The notes: a model not told the origin generated them from the letters alone. Shown: positions 20,198 through 28,720, numbered from the stretch's first letter. The stretch: DNA of 64,000 nucleotides from an uncultured Bacteroidota bacterium (GCA_902560065.1 CACEKG010000002.1:1-64000); one strand, 5' to 3'. A program made the numbers and translations.

Positions 20198-21331
20198 ATG
20201 GTTTCTATTTCGCATACAAAAATCAAGTCAGAAAGCAAGAAGTATAAAGGCCAATGGTATCCAAAGTTTTATGTCAATTCACCAAATTGGAATATACCTA
20301 AAAGACCAAGATATAGGAGCATATTGTTTTATTATCGCGCTGATACTCCTGAAAAGAAAAAACAAAACACTCAAAGCCAAAAACTTCTTAACGCAATCTA
20401 TAAAGAATTGAAAGAACAGTATAAAGGTGCAGAATACAGAGAAGGACAGGAAAGCAATATCACATTAAAAAATCATTTGGATAGAATGATTAGGCTAAAA
20501 GAAGGTTCTTCGTCTTCTCAAGTAAGAACATTTAAAAACTTGAAAAGTTCTTTAGAAGCGTTCTGTATGGCTAATGGTTACAACATAAACATGGACATTA
20601 ACCGTGTTAATCTTATTTTTTGTGATGATTACAGAACTTGGCTTGTTAATGATGCTAAAACTAAAACAGGAAAAAATTATAAAGGTGATACAGCATATAA
20701 ATATTTTAGTTCATTAGGAACTGCATTAAGAAAAGCTGAAGATTCAAAACAATTATATCATAATCCATTTAGTGGTAAAATGGAATTTCCAAAAAAAAGC
20801 GAAACTGAAATTGAGTTCTTGACTGCTGAAGAAGTAAAAACATTAAGAAACTCCTATGATGGTTTTGATTTACTAAAGAATGCATTTTTATTTATGTGCC
20901 ATACAGGAATTAGACAGGGTGATTGTTGTAATCTAAAATGGGGTGATTTACCAATCATTGATCATGAAACTAAATTGAAGGTAAAAACACAAAAAGCTAA
21001 AACAGATATATATTTTCAAATACGTTGGGTAACAAAAAGTTTATTACCAAAAAGAATGGGAGATAGTGATAAGGTATTTCCAAACTTAAAATTTTCTCAC
21101 AAAAATAATATGAAGCTACGTGAATGGGTTATGATGACAGGTATTCAAAAACACGTAACAGCACACACGGCAAGACATTCTTTTTCCGCATACATGTTGT
21201 CTAAAGGAACACCTCTTTATACACTTTCTAAAATTCTTGGACATGCTAATGCAAGAACTACTGAAGAGCGTTATGGGCATCTTTCCAACGAAGATATTGA
21301 AGAAGCGATGAAAAAAGTTTGGGGGGATTAG
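20198..21331 (+). CDS. int: Tyrosine recombinase / integrase of the element
   Basis: A 377-residue phage-type integrase. An N-terminal arm-binding and SAM-like core-binding region covers residues 1-200, and the catalytic domain follows. Catalytic residues are seen in order: R in HTGIRQGDCCNLKW (about 240), HxxR in TAHTARHSFSAY, H in LGHANARTTEE, and the nucleophile Y in ERYGHLSNE (about 358). It should be active. It reads away from attL and probably recombines the 13-bp core in the Smr gene. The GTACG boxes overlap its promoter region, so self-regulation is plausible. Confidence 0.95.
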   Translation: MVSISHTKIKSESKKYKGQWYPKFYVNSPNWNIPKRPRYRSILFYYRADTPEKKKQNTQSQKLLNAIYKELKEQYKGAEYREGQESNITLKNHLDRMIRLKEGSSSSQVRTFKNLKSSLEAFCMANGYNINMDINRVNLIFCDDYRTWLVNDAKTKTGKNYKGDTAYKYFSSLGTALRKAEDSKQLYHNPFSGKMEFPKKSETEIEFLTAEEVKTLRNSYDGFDLLKNAFLFMCHTGIRQGDCCNLKWGDLPIIDHETKLKVKTQKAKTDIYFQIRWVTKSLLPKRMGDSDKVFPNLKFSHKNNMKLREWVMMTGIQKHVTAHTARHSFSAYMLSKGTPLYTLSKILGHANARTTEERYGHLSNEDIEEAMKKVWGD

Positions 21332-21358
21332 AAATAAGAAATTAAATATTACTTTTTC

Positions 21359-21383
21359 TTTGACTTCTTTTAATTGATTAAAT
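21359..21383 (+). repeat. TTTGACTTCTTTTAATTGA repeat before the 21408 gene
   Basis: This copy matches 20110-20133 upstream of the integrase in about 21 of 24 positions. It lies 40 bp before the next element gene, so an operator shared by the two genes is as likely as an arm site. Confidence 0.4.
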
Positions 21384-21407
21384 TAGATTAAATAGATACT
21401 TAGAAAC

Positions 21408-22028
21408 ATGTCTGAATTGGACGATTATTCTGAAGAAGAAATCACAAACAAGAAAATTAAAGAATTACTCGATAACTTTTACTGGGAATATGTTGCACCA
21501 CTTGAAAGACAACTTCAAGAACTTGGGCATAAACCTAAAAGAAATAAAGGTGAAACAATTTCATTCAGACCCAACAGAATACACGAATTATATAAAGGCG
21601 GTTATGAAAATAATAGATGGGAAATATTTTTCACTCATTTAATGTTTGAATTATGGAATGCAGGATTTTTAATTAGACCTGAAAATTCAGATTATCGACT
21701 TGGAGAAAAAATGAATCCTAATACAATGAATTTTGTAAGATGTTTTGATGGCATTATTGGTTTAACCAAGGATTCTGATCAACCAACTTGGCAAAATAAC
21801 AAAAAGGGTGATTTAGAATTGTGCGTTTATATGATAGATGAATTAATACGATTAAAAATAATTACAGACCATAAAAAAGATCTTATGATTAAAAAAGTTT
21901 TTGGACTTAAAGACCCTACAAGAAATAGACAAAAGTTTGCATCATACCTTAATACAAATTACAAACCTAAACGACACAAAGAAATAGATTCCATTATAAG
22001 CACTTGTCTGAATAAAGAACTTCATTAG
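21408..22028 (+). CDS. Uncharacterised element protein, possibly RteC-like
   Basis: A 206-residue soluble protein with no signal or membrane segment. The N-terminal third is helical and charged. The C-terminal 70 residues (ELIRLKIITDHKKDLMIKKV, then LKDPTRNRQKFASYLNT) vaguely resemble the C-terminal domain of RteC-type excision regulators of Bacteroidetes mobile elements. This is a weak visual match, not a firm assignment. Its place between the integrase and a HTH_17 gene fits a role in excision or element control. Confidence 0.55.
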   Translation: MSELDDYSEEEITNKKIKELLDNFYWEYVAPLERQLQELGHKPKRNKGETISFRPNRIHELYKGGYENNRWEIFFTHLMFELWNAGFLIRPENSDYRLGEKMNPNTMNFVRCFDGIIGLTKDSDQPTWQNNKKGDLELCVYMIDELIRLKIITDHKKDLMIKKVFGLKDPTRNRQKFASYLNTNYKPKRHKEIDSIISTCLNKELH

Positions 22029-22040
22029 TATACTGTATAC
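22028..22040. promoter_or_regulatory. GTATAC-T-GTATAC palindrome, candidate operator
   Basis: A 13-bp palindrome made of two GTATAC sites around a central T covers the stop of the previous gene and lies 65 bp before the HTH_17 gene. It could be an operator for that regulator. No direct support beyond symmetry and position. Confidence 0.3.
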
Positions 22041-22104
22041 CAACATATACTATTATTACTTCTATTAGCTACCATATTTGCATTAAATAAATAATATAAA
22101 TATT

Positions 22105-22380
22105 ATGGAAACAAAATTTAAACAAATAGAAGCAACCCTTGAAATGATTAAGTCAATTATAATGGTCAATAAAAAGACTATGACCATTGATGAAACCTGT
22201 AATTACACAGGGTACACAAAATCATATATGTATAAATTAACTTCAGGAAAACAAATACCTCATTTAAAACGTGGTAAAAAGGTGTTCTTTGATAAGGATG
22301 AAATTGATGCTTGGATACGTTACAACAAAGTAATAGATGTCCAAACTGAAGCAAAGAAACTTATAGCTAATAATCAATAA
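22105..22380 (+). CDS. HTH_17 (excisionase-type) DNA-binding protein
   Basis: A 91-residue protein whose central part MTIDETCNYTGYTKSYMYKL, followed by QIPHLKRGKKVFFDKDEIDAWI, is the standard helix-turn-helix_17 / MerR-like excisionase fold. Small proteins of this type act as excisionases or control transcription in Bacteroidetes integrative elements. The N-terminal 28 residues form a helix that may serve for dimerisation. It lies between the 21408 gene and the HUH-like gene, as expected for an element core module. Confidence 0.85.
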   Translation: METKFKQIEATLEMIKSIIMVNKKTMTIDETCNYTGYTKSYMYKLTSGKQIPHLKRGKKVFFDKDEIDAWIRYNKVIDVQTEAKKLIANNQ

Positions 22381-22443
22381 CACTTCAATTAAACATTTAT
22401 TGTAATAATAGAACTTGGCTTAACGCCTATATACCCTTCCTCT

Positions 22444-22827
22444 ATGCAAGCATTAAATAGCAGTTGGAGTAACTACCTCAACAAATACGAATGGACTCAT
22501 ACAGCTACTGTAAGATTACACTATAGAATAAGTGAATTAAGTGCAGATAAGATTACTACTTCACTTGTAAAGTATAGACCAATAAACTACTTGTTTTATT
22601 GTGTAGAGAATGATAGGTATAATATAAACCACATACACTTATTACTTAATGCAACTTCTAAATTAGTTAGAGAAAGTATAGCTAAAGGATTAGGTAAGTA
22701 TAGTAAGTCAGTGTCTTACTTTGATGAGGTAAAAAGTAATAAAGCGATCTCATGGTATTGTTCAAAGCAGTTAAATCAAAACATACCTTATGACTTAAAG
22801 TTTAAGGATCAATACATCCCTTTTTGA
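22444..22827 (+). CDS. Small HUH-endonuclease-like protein, putative Rep or relaxase
   Basis: A 127-residue protein whose motifs fit a compact HUH (rolling-circle Rep) fold. A motif I-like strand is seen in WTHTATVRLHY. The metal-binding motif II is NHIHLLLNA (HxH followed by hydrophobics). The catalytic motif III is SWYCSKQL, a YxxK pair on a helix. There is no helicase domain. Rep proteins nick one DNA strand and start rolling-circle replication or transfer. It is followed within 50 bp by 11-bp iteron-like repeats, which supports an origin function. The call rests on motif spacing by eye. Confidence 0.55.
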   Translation: MQALNSSWSNYLNKYEWTHTATVRLHYRISELSADKITTSLVKYRPINYLFYCVENDRYNINHIHLLLNATSKLVRESIAKGLGKYSKSVSYFDEVKSNKAISWYCSKQLNQNIPYDLKFKDQYIPF

Positions 22828-22860
22828 TTAATCAATTTTTTTCAAGTTAACTCATAGTTG

Positions 22861-22914
22861 AGAATTTTTTAGAATGAAATACAGCGTAAATACAGCGTAA
22901 ATACAGCACAAAGT
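22861..22914 (+). repeat. Iteron-like repeat block, copy 1
   Basis: AAATACAGCGT (22878-22888), the same again (22889-22899) and AAATACAGCAC (22900-22910) form three tandem 11-bp units. They are preceded by an A/T-rich lead. The block as a whole recurs at 28806-28862, with the first 24 bases identical. Iterons next to a Rep-like gene suggest an origin or a partner binding site. Confidence 0.65.
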
Positions 22915-22957
22915 ATATTTTTTATTACATTTAAGTTGTTATTAAGAACTAATAGTA

Positions 22958-24067
22958 ATGGGAATATTTGATTTTTTTAAAAAGAAACCTGAGAGTGTCA
23001 AAAATGATAATGGACATAACATATTATTTGATGAAGATGGACGACGATTAGAAGGCAATAAAGAAAATGGCAAAAAAGAAGGATTATGGAAAAAATATTT
23101 CGAAGATGGTAAATTGTTAAATGAATCCCATTATAAGCATGGAAAACTAGATGGTACATCCAAAACCTATTATGAAAATGGCGAATTGTATGGAGAGGAT
23201 AATTATAAAAATGGTATAAAAAATGGGATATGTACTAGATATTCAAGTACTGGAAAATTAACAATAGAAGCTATTTATAAAGAAGGCGAAATACTTGAAG
23301 ATGAGATAAAAGAGGAAGAAATTCTTAAAACAAAAGATGAAGAAATACCTGAAGACCAATTTAATTATAATGATGAAAACCCTTTTGAAGTACCTGATCA
23401 TAACTTAAAGGAGTTGTTTGAAGAAGAATACACATTTGTAAAATCTATCAGAAAAAAGCTAATGAACGGCACGCTAAAAAATGAAGATATGCTGAATGAT
23501 TATATTTTTAATGAGCATAAAAAATATGATTTTGAGGTATTAATAGATAAGTGTAACAAATATGGAGAAATAAGGAATTATATTGGGGAATTTTTAAATG
23601 ATTTGCCAGATGAAAATATACCAGGGCATGAAGACATTGAACAATATCACTCGGCTGCTGCAAGGTGCGCTGAGATACTATATGAATCTTATTTAAAAGG
23701 TGAGTATAAAAATAATAAAGCTGAAAAATATGAAATAGATAATAATTTGCCAGCAAAAGAAACTATTTTTGGTCAAGAGTTATTTAAAAGAGATGTAACT
23801 GGTTTGAAGGCATATTTTAAAGAAAGAAAAAATATGGAAAGATTATTCAATGAACTTACTTGGGCCATAAGAAATGGGCATTCTGTTCAAAAATACTTAA
23901 TTGATTGTAATCTTATGGATGATAAAGAGATTAGGATGGTTGCAAAAACAGGGTTTAACGACATTGCATCATTCCTTAAAGATATGCTTGAATTGAATGA
24001 AAATGCTGAAATGAGAAAGGATTACAATGCTTGTCTTCAAGCTGTTAAAATACTAAAAGAAGTATAA
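22958..24067 (+). CDS. MORN (YwqK-type) repeat protein with helical C-terminal domain
   Basis: A 369-residue protein. It begins MGIFDFFKKKP, the same start as the second MORN protein at 31375, and the first 25 bases of the two genes are identical. Residues about 30-115 hold three to four MORN/YwqK-type repeats of the form G-x-Y-K-N-G-K-x-G-x-x-K-x-Y-x-E-N-G. Residues about 115-140 are a Glu/Lys-rich linker. Residues about 140-369 form a helical domain that I do not recognise. YwqK-type repeats are often annotated as antitoxin or immunity-like, but the real role is unknown. Copy A of the terminator junction follows directly. Confidence 0.7.
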   Translation: MGIFDFFKKKPESVKNDNGHNILFDEDGRRLEGNKENGKKEGLWKKYFEDGKLLNESHYKHGKLDGTSKTYYENGELYGEDNYKNGIKNGICTRYSSTGKLTIEAIYKEGEILEDEIKEEEILKTKDEEIPEDQFNYNDENPFEVPDHNLKELFEEEYTFVKSIRKKLMNGTLKNEDMLNDYIFNEHKKYDFEVLIDKCNKYGEIRNYIGEFLNDLPDENIPGHEDIEQYHSAAARCAEILYESYLKGEYKNNKAEKYEIDNNLPAKETIFGQELFKRDVTGLKAYFKERKNMERLFNELTWAIRNGHSVQKYLIDCNLMDDKEIRMVAKTGFNDIASFLKDMLELNENAEMRKDYNACLQAVKILKEV

Positions 24068-24084
24068 TTAAATTAACCCCTAAT

Positions 24085-24121
24085 CCCTCTAATTAACTTT
24101 AGAGAGTTTTTTTTATCTTTA
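24085..24121 (+). terminator. Terminator-promoter junction, copy A
   Basis: The stem CCCTCTAA (24085-24092) and TTAGAGAG (24099-24106) has loop TTAACT and is followed by eight T. Directly after the T run comes TATCTTTA (24114-24121), a near match to the -7 box TAnnTTTG. It ends the MORN gene and can start the next operon. The 33 bases from the T run to the next start codon recur at 27383 and, with one change, at 33254. Confidence 0.7.
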
Positions 24122-24139
24122 GTTTCAAATACAAACAAA

Positions 24140-24568
24140 ATTAAAAACCTAATCCTTTTTTTAATACTATTATCATCCTTTAATTTATTTAGTCAAGAAA
24201 ATAAGGAAATAGAAGAGATGAATGAAGCTTTAAAATTATTAAATAATATTAGAGTCTTTTCTCAATTAGAGCCTTTAAAGTTAGATGAGAGATATAATGA
24301 ATTAGCATTAAGACAAGCAAGAAAAAAGGCTTTTAATATATATACTGAAATAGACTCTATAGGAGAGTCTTATTATTATCAAGGAGTAGACTTAAAAATA
24401 CCTGTTAATTATTATAATGCAGTATTAGGATTAACTCTTAAAGAAGAATGGATAGATGAGGACGCTTATAGGCAAATAAAATGTAAAACCTGTACTTTAG
24501 TAGGGTTTGGTAAAGCAAAAAATGATAATAATGAATATCTTTTTATTGTCTTTGATTCTGAAGAATGA
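24140..24568 (+). CDS. CAP-domain-like secreted protein with ATT start
   Basis: The first ATG (24218) leaves out an in-frame signal peptide. From ATT at 24140 the protein reads KNLILFLILLSSFNLFSQ, a typical flavobacterial signal peptide ending in SQ. The same leader before an ATG at 33287 supports ATT as the real start. The mature part shows the CAP (SCP/PR-1) pattern: LLNNIRVFSQLEPLKLDERY, a GES in place of GEN, and VGFGKAKNDNNEYLFIVFD at the end. It is short (142 residues). It is first in a five-gene operon, and its stop overlaps the next start (ATGA). Confidence 0.65.
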   Translation: MKNLILFLILLSSFNLFSQENKEIEEMNEALKLLNNIRVFSQLEPLKLDERYNELALRQARKKAFNIYTEIDSIGESYYYQGVDLKIPVNYYNAVLGLTLKEEWIDEDAYRQIKCKTCTLVGFGKAKNDNNEYLFIVFDSEE

Positions 24569-25203
24569 AAATAGAATTAATTTTACTAGGAATAATTGGA
24601 GTTGTTTTTTTAATTGATTTTTTATTAAAAGGTCGGAAAAAAAATACAGAGAATAGTGAAATAACTGTTCATGTAAAAGAGAAAAAGCAGTCTTACAAGA
24701 CTACCTGGAAAGCTTGGGTATTTTTGATATTAGGAGGTCTTATTTTCGGAGTTTTTTTTGATTTTATTGTGAATTTATTTTACGGTGCAGATTTTAGAGA
24801 TTATTATTTTAATTTTTCCTATGGTAGTAATTTTTATCTCTTTTTAATCAATTTAATTATTGGTTTTTTAATTTTTACTTTAGCTTTCTATTTAAAAAGG
24901 AAAATATGGTTTTTAAATATACTTAACTATATACTAAATAGAAAGAAGAATATTACTCTATCAATTATTATCATTGTTTTTTTGAAGGTAAATATTAACT
25001 ATCGTTATTACAGACTAAAGGAAGTGATAGAGTTAAAAAACACTATCACTTCCTCTGGAAAAAAAGCATATAGAACTAAATTTTACAATTTTACAGAGCA
25101 TATGGAATCTGCTTTTTCAGAAGAAATTTGGCTGTTTATTCCTTCAGTATTAATTATTATTTTTATCTCATGGTTTTTTAATGATAAAATAAAAGCAAGG
25201 TGA
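24565..25203 (+). CDS. Polytopic membrane protein, tandem copy 1
   Basis: A 212-residue membrane protein of unknown function with five predicted helices: residues 2-20, 50-72, 90-112, a segment at about 130-145, and 188-205. A charged cytoplasmic-type loop lies between the first two. The start overlaps the CAP gene stop. The next gene is a paralogue: the first 200 or so bases of the two genes differ at only a few positions and the last eight codons match, while the middle parts have diverged. Confidence 0.7.
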   Translation: MKIELILLGIIGVVFLIDFLLKGRKKNTENSEITVHVKEKKQSYKTTWKAWVFLILGGLIFGVFFDFIVNLFYGADFRDYYFNFSYGSNFYLFLINLIIGFLIFTLAFYLKRKIWFLNILNYILNRKKNITLSIIIIVFLKVNINYRYYRLKEVIELKNTITSSGKKAYRTKFYNFTEHMESAFSEEIWLFIPSVLIIIFISWFFNDKIKAR

Positions 25204-25862
25204 AAATAGAATTAATTTTACTAGGAATAATTGGAGTTGTTTTTTTAATTGATTTTTTATTAAAAGGTCGGAAAAAAAATACAGAGAATAGTGAAATAAC
25301 TGTTCATGTAAAAGAGAAAAAGCAGTCTTACAAGACTACCTGGACAGCTTGGGTATTTTTGATATTAGGAGGTCTTATTTTCGGAGTTTTTATTGATTTT
25401 TTATTCAGATTTTCTAATAAGAGTATTCTTGATAAAGATTTTTATGACTGGGACAGAATTATAGATTATGTATATTATTTTGAGTTTTATCCCTTTTTAG
25501 GCAATTTAATTATTGGTTTTTTAATTTTCACTTTACCTTTCTATTTAAAAAGGAAATTAGGGTTTAAATATATACTTAACTATATACTTAACAGAAAAAA
25601 GAATATTTCAATTTTTATAATTATTATACCTATTTTAAAAACAATTTTTCATTATTTAATTTATCCTATTATGATTCAAGATTGTTTAAATTGTGGAACA
25701 AGAAGAAGAGCGTCAGAAGCAATTTATGGCGAAAAACATCGTGCCACATTAGGGGATCATTTTGATAAGCTTTTTATAGATGAAATTTTTCTTTTTATTC
25801 CGGCAATTATAATACCATTAATATTGGTTTGGTTTTTTAATGATAAAATAAAAGCAAGATAG
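25200..25862 (+). CDS. Polytopic membrane protein, tandem copy 2 (GTG start)
   Basis: A 220-residue paralogue of the preceding protein with the same five-helix layout. It starts at GTG 25200, inside the GTGA overlap with the stop of copy 1; the first copy has ATG at the same place, which confirms the start. The central region has a CLNCGTRRRASEA segment that copy 1 lacks. The stop is directly followed by the ATG of the TerB/DnaJ gene. Function unknown. Confidence 0.7.
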   Translation: MKIELILLGIIGVVFLIDFLLKGRKKNTENSEITVHVKEKKQSYKTTWTAWVFLILGGLIFGVFIDFLFRFSNKSILDKDFYDWDRIIDYVYYFEFYPFLGNLIIGFLIFTLPFYLKRKLGFKYILNYILNRKKNISIFIIIIPILKTIFHYLIYPIMIQDCLNCGTRRRASEAIYGEKHRATLGDHFDKLFIDEIFLFIPAIIIPLILVWFFNDKIKAR

Positions 25863-26591
25863 ATGGGGTATGTTTTTGATTACAAATATTACAAATTCAT
25901 TGGTGCTATTGCAGGATTATATTTTGGGGGAATTATTGGAGCAATAAGTGCTTTTTTTCTAGTAAGAGAATTAGTAGATAATAAAGATCAAGGCATAGAT
26001 ATATTGGAACTTTCTTTATTAAGATTAAGTTCACTTATGATTAAGGCTGATGGGCACGTAGATGAAGAAGAGATAAAAACAGTGAGAGATTTTTTTTATA
26101 AAAGTTTTGGCAATCAAAAAGCAACAAAACTTTTTATAGAATTGAAAAAAAATCCACCGATTCCTAATAATATTAATGATATAATAGATACTATTAAATC
26201 AAGAATACAACCAAATAAACTTTATTCAATAATTCAATTTTTATATACAATTTCTGTCTCAGATGGTCACTTAGCTGTTAGCGAGGATGAATTTATCTTC
26301 AGTGTTGGTAAAAGGATGGGTTTTACCACCAAAAGACTAGATGAAATAAGAAGGCAGTTTGTGTTAAATGATCAGGAGTCTCAATCAGAGAATAATGAAA
26401 ATTCAAATTATTTAAATAGATTAGGTCTGTCCGGAAACCCTTCTAAAGAAGAAATAAAAAAAGCTTATAGAAGGCTAGCGAAAGAATACCATCCAGATAA
26501 ATTAGTTGGAGTTAATCAAACAATTAAAAAAATAGCTGAGGAAAAATTTAAAGAAATTAAAGAAGCATATGACTTTTTAATAGCTGTATAA
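25863..26591 (+). CDS. TerB-DnaJ co-chaperone (DjlA-like)
   Basis: A 242-residue protein with a short N-terminal membrane segment (about residues 12-32), a TerB-like helical domain (about 45-170, with [14 protein letters not shown] and [13 protein letters not shown] as the two acidic metal-site-like loops) and a C-terminal J domain with the HPD motif in [11 protein letters not shown]. This is the DjlA architecture. J domains stimulate DnaK; TerB domains occur in stress and phage-response modules. The ATG directly follows the stop of the second membrane protein, so translation is probably coupled. Confidence 0.88.
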   Translation: MGYVFDYKYYKFIGAIAGLYFGGIIGAISAFFLVRELVDNKDQGIDILELSLLRLSSLMIKADGHVDEEEIKTVRDFFYKSFGNQKATKLFIELKKNPPIPNNINDIIDTIKSRIQPNKLYSIIQFLYTISVSDGHLAVSEDEFIFSVGKRMGFTTKRLDEIRRQFVLNDQESQSENNENSNYLNRLGLSGNPSKEEIKKAYRRLAKEYHPDKLVGVNQTIKKIAEEKFKEIKEAYDFLIAV

Positions 26592-26593
26592 TC

Positions 26594-27292
26594 ATGTCTA
26601 GAGAAGCAAAAATATTAATATTCAGTCTCGTTTTGTGTTATTCAATTTATAACCATCAAAATGATTCATCAATTTTTGATTGGGATACAGAAAAAACAGA
26701 AACTACAAAAGGAAAAAAGATTAACCCTGCTAATAATAAAAGAAATAAGCAGCCAACTAAAATTACGCCAGATCAAAAAGTAAACCCTGACTTATCACTT
26801 CCTAAAGAAATAAAAATACCTGAGTTAAAACTTTTAGATAAGCCGGATTTACCGGATTTATATTTACAACCTGTTAATGGATTTTCACCTTATGATAATT
26901 ATTTTGGTAAAGGGCTTTATGATAATAGTACACGAAATAGTTTTAAAATCAAAAACTCTAATTCTACAGATGCTGTTGTGCTTCTTGTAAATGCTTACTC
27001 AAATAAAAAAGTTAGAAATGAATTTATTAGAAGAGGTGAGACATTTGAAATGACTGGTGTGCCTCATGGCACATACTATTTGGAATGGGCCTCTGGAACA
27101 AACTGGAGTCCTAAATTAAAGGTTGGAAGACTTACTGGGGGCTTTCAAAGAAATGCGTCTTTTACTAGAACTAGAGATAGAAATGATTGGATGAAAGTCG
27201 ACGGATACAAGATATGGACCGTTACACTTTACTCGGTTGAAGGTGGAGATGTAGAATCAGAAAGTTTATCAGCAAGTGAATTTGGAAATTAA
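26594..27292 (+). CDS. Membrane-anchored protein with a beta-rich C-terminal domain, unknown
   Basis: A 232-residue protein. Residues 5-20 are hydrophobic and may be a signal or anchor. Residues 28-95 are a Pro/Lys-rich linker. Residues about 115-225 form a beta-rich domain with SFKIKNSNSTDAVVLLVNAY, FIRRGETFEMTGVPHGTYYL and a final WTVTLYSVEGG strand. I have seen such a domain next to DnaJ-domain genes but cannot name it. It is the last gene of the five-gene operon and ends 68 bp before terminator copy B. Confidence 0.6.
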   Translation: MSREAKILIFSLVLCYSIYNHQNDSSIFDWDTEKTETTKGKKINPANNKRNKQPTKITPDQKVNPDLSLPKEIKIPELKLLDKPDLPDLYLQPVNGFSPYDNYFGKGLYDNSTRNSFKIKNSNSTDAVVLLVNAYSNKKVRNEFIRRGETFEMTGVPHGTYYLEWASGTNWSPKLKVGRLTGGFQRNASFTRTRDRNDWMKVDGYKIWTVTLYSVEGGDVESESLSASEFGN

Positions 27293-27360
27293 AACAGTCA
27301 ACTGTTTTTGACTATTCTATCAACTTACTTGTTAAAGTTCATTAACGAATATTATAATTG

Positions 27361-27397
27361 CCCTCTAATTAACTTTAGGGGGTTTTTTTTATCTTTA
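27361..27397 (+). terminator. Terminator-promoter junction, copy B
   Basis: The stem CCCTCTAA (27361-27368) and TTAGGGGG (27375-27382) has loop TTAACT and is followed by eight T and then TATCTTTA (27390-27397). The stem arm differs from copy A but keeps pairing. The 26 bases before the stem resemble those before copy D (33835-33860). Confidence 0.75.
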
Positions 27398-27415
27398 GTT
27401 TCAAATACAAACAAA

Positions 27416-28720
27416 ATTAAAAAGCTATTACTAATATTATTTGTTAGTTATCTTTCTTTTGGGCAGACTAAAGAAGAAATGGAATTGTGTCTTGCTATTC
27501 AAGGAAGTAGTTTTTATTCAGATACAGAAGCAGAAAATGCTCTTGACAAAATCTTATCTGTTGTTAGTCTTGCAAAAAATTTTAGCCTTGTACCTTGTGA
27601 CAACATTAATAATGCATTTGCAACTTCTTATAAAGGAGAAAGATTTATTCTGTATGATAAAGCGTTTATGAAAAAAATTAATTTAAGAACTAATGATTGG
27701 TCAAATCTGACAATACTTGCTCACGAAGTAGGTCATCATTTAAATAATCACGCTGTTGATTTAGCATTGTACAAAATGGTTGAACCTAAAACTTTAGCAA
27801 AAAAAAGAAAACAGGAATTAGAAGCTGATGAATTTTCAGGATTTATAATGGCAAAATTAGGAGCAAGTTTAAATCAAGTTAAGGACGCAATAGCTTTAAT
27901 ATCTTCTGATAAAGATGATACATATTCTACTCACCCATCTAAAAGTAAAAGAATGATTGCGTTAACTAATGGATGGAAAAGAGGTGAAACTGAAAAAAAT
28001 ATAACTGATAAGAAATACGAAAAAAATGAAATAAGAAATTTTGAAAATAAAGCTGAAATAAAAAATTATTGGAATGAAAGTTATGATAAGTATGGATATT
28101 GGTTTCGAACACAAAAAAAAGATATTTTAAAAAATTATATAGAATGGACTTCTCACTCATATGGTCAAATAATTGGTAATTCTCAATATTTTAATCAAGC
28201 TCCTGTTTTAACAATAAATCATAAATATCAAGTTTATATAGAATCCAATTTTTTAAAAGAATTTCTGCATAATAGAAAAAAACTTACTAAAAAAGTTGTT
28301 CAAACACATTTTTATAAAGGTGTGGAAAAGAAAAAATATGGAAGTCCTTTTGCAAAATTTGGTTCTGTAGATTTAAAAATAATCTTGATTGACTCTGATG
28401 ATAATCATTTATTTTCAGAAGAATATAGAGCATACCCTCCAAATATTATCTCTAAAGAGAAATTATTTATAACTGATAAAATAAATCAAGAATTATTAAA
28501 TGAAACAGATAAAATTTTAATCCTTTACGGTAAATATTATCCTCCATTTATTTCAGGAAGAGAAGTTTTTGTAACAAAAGATTATTTAGAAATTGAAGAA
28601 ATTGGGAGTAATTCATTTTTTGAATATAAAGTTGGAGAGGATTCTTTAAAATCCTTTTCAGAAGAATTTGTAACTCCAAATATGTTTGATAAAATGATAA
28701 ATTTTCTATTTTATAATTAA
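27416..28720 (+). CDS. Secreted M48-type zinc metalloprotease with ATT start
   Basis: From ATT at 27416 the protein begins with a signal peptide, KKLLLILFVSYLSFGQ. The upstream ATG at 27308 would lie before terminator B and is not credible. The zinc motif HEVGHH is at residues 103-108 and the third ligand is in KQELEADEFSGFIMAK, which is the M48 pattern. The catalytic domain ends at about residue 190, followed by about 240 residues of an unknown charged domain. No membrane helices beyond the signal are seen, unlike HtpX. It is the only gene between terminators B and C. Confidence 0.75.
   Translation: MKKLLLILFVSYLSFGQTKEEMELCLAIQGSSFYSDTEAENALDKILSVVSLAKNFSLVPCDNINNAFATSYKGERFILYDKAFMKKINLRTNDWSNLTILAHEVGHHLNNHAVDLALYKMVEPKTLAKKRKQELEADEFSGFIMAKLGASLNQVKDAIALISSDKDDTYSTHPSKSKRMIALTNGWKRGETEKNITDKKYEKNEIRNFENKAEIKNYWNESYDKYGYWFRTQKKDILKNYIEWTSHSYGQIIGNSQYFNQAPVLTINHKYQVYIESNFLKEFLHNRKKLTKKVVQTHFYKGVEKKKYGSPFAKFGSVDLKIILIDSDDNHLFSEEYRAYPPNIISKEKLFITDKINQELLNETDKILILYGKYYPPFISGREVFVTKDYLEIEEIGSNSFFEYKVGEDSLKSFSEEFVTPNMFDKMINFLFYN

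Noticed and set aside
22411..22435. GGCTTAACGCC as a nick-site hairpin for the Rep-like protein
   Set aside because: Only three pairs form the stem; no support from a second copy.
27308..27415. An upstream ATG for the M48 protease
   Set aside because: It would place a terminator hairpin and promoter within the coding sequence and hide the signal peptide that follows ATT 27416.
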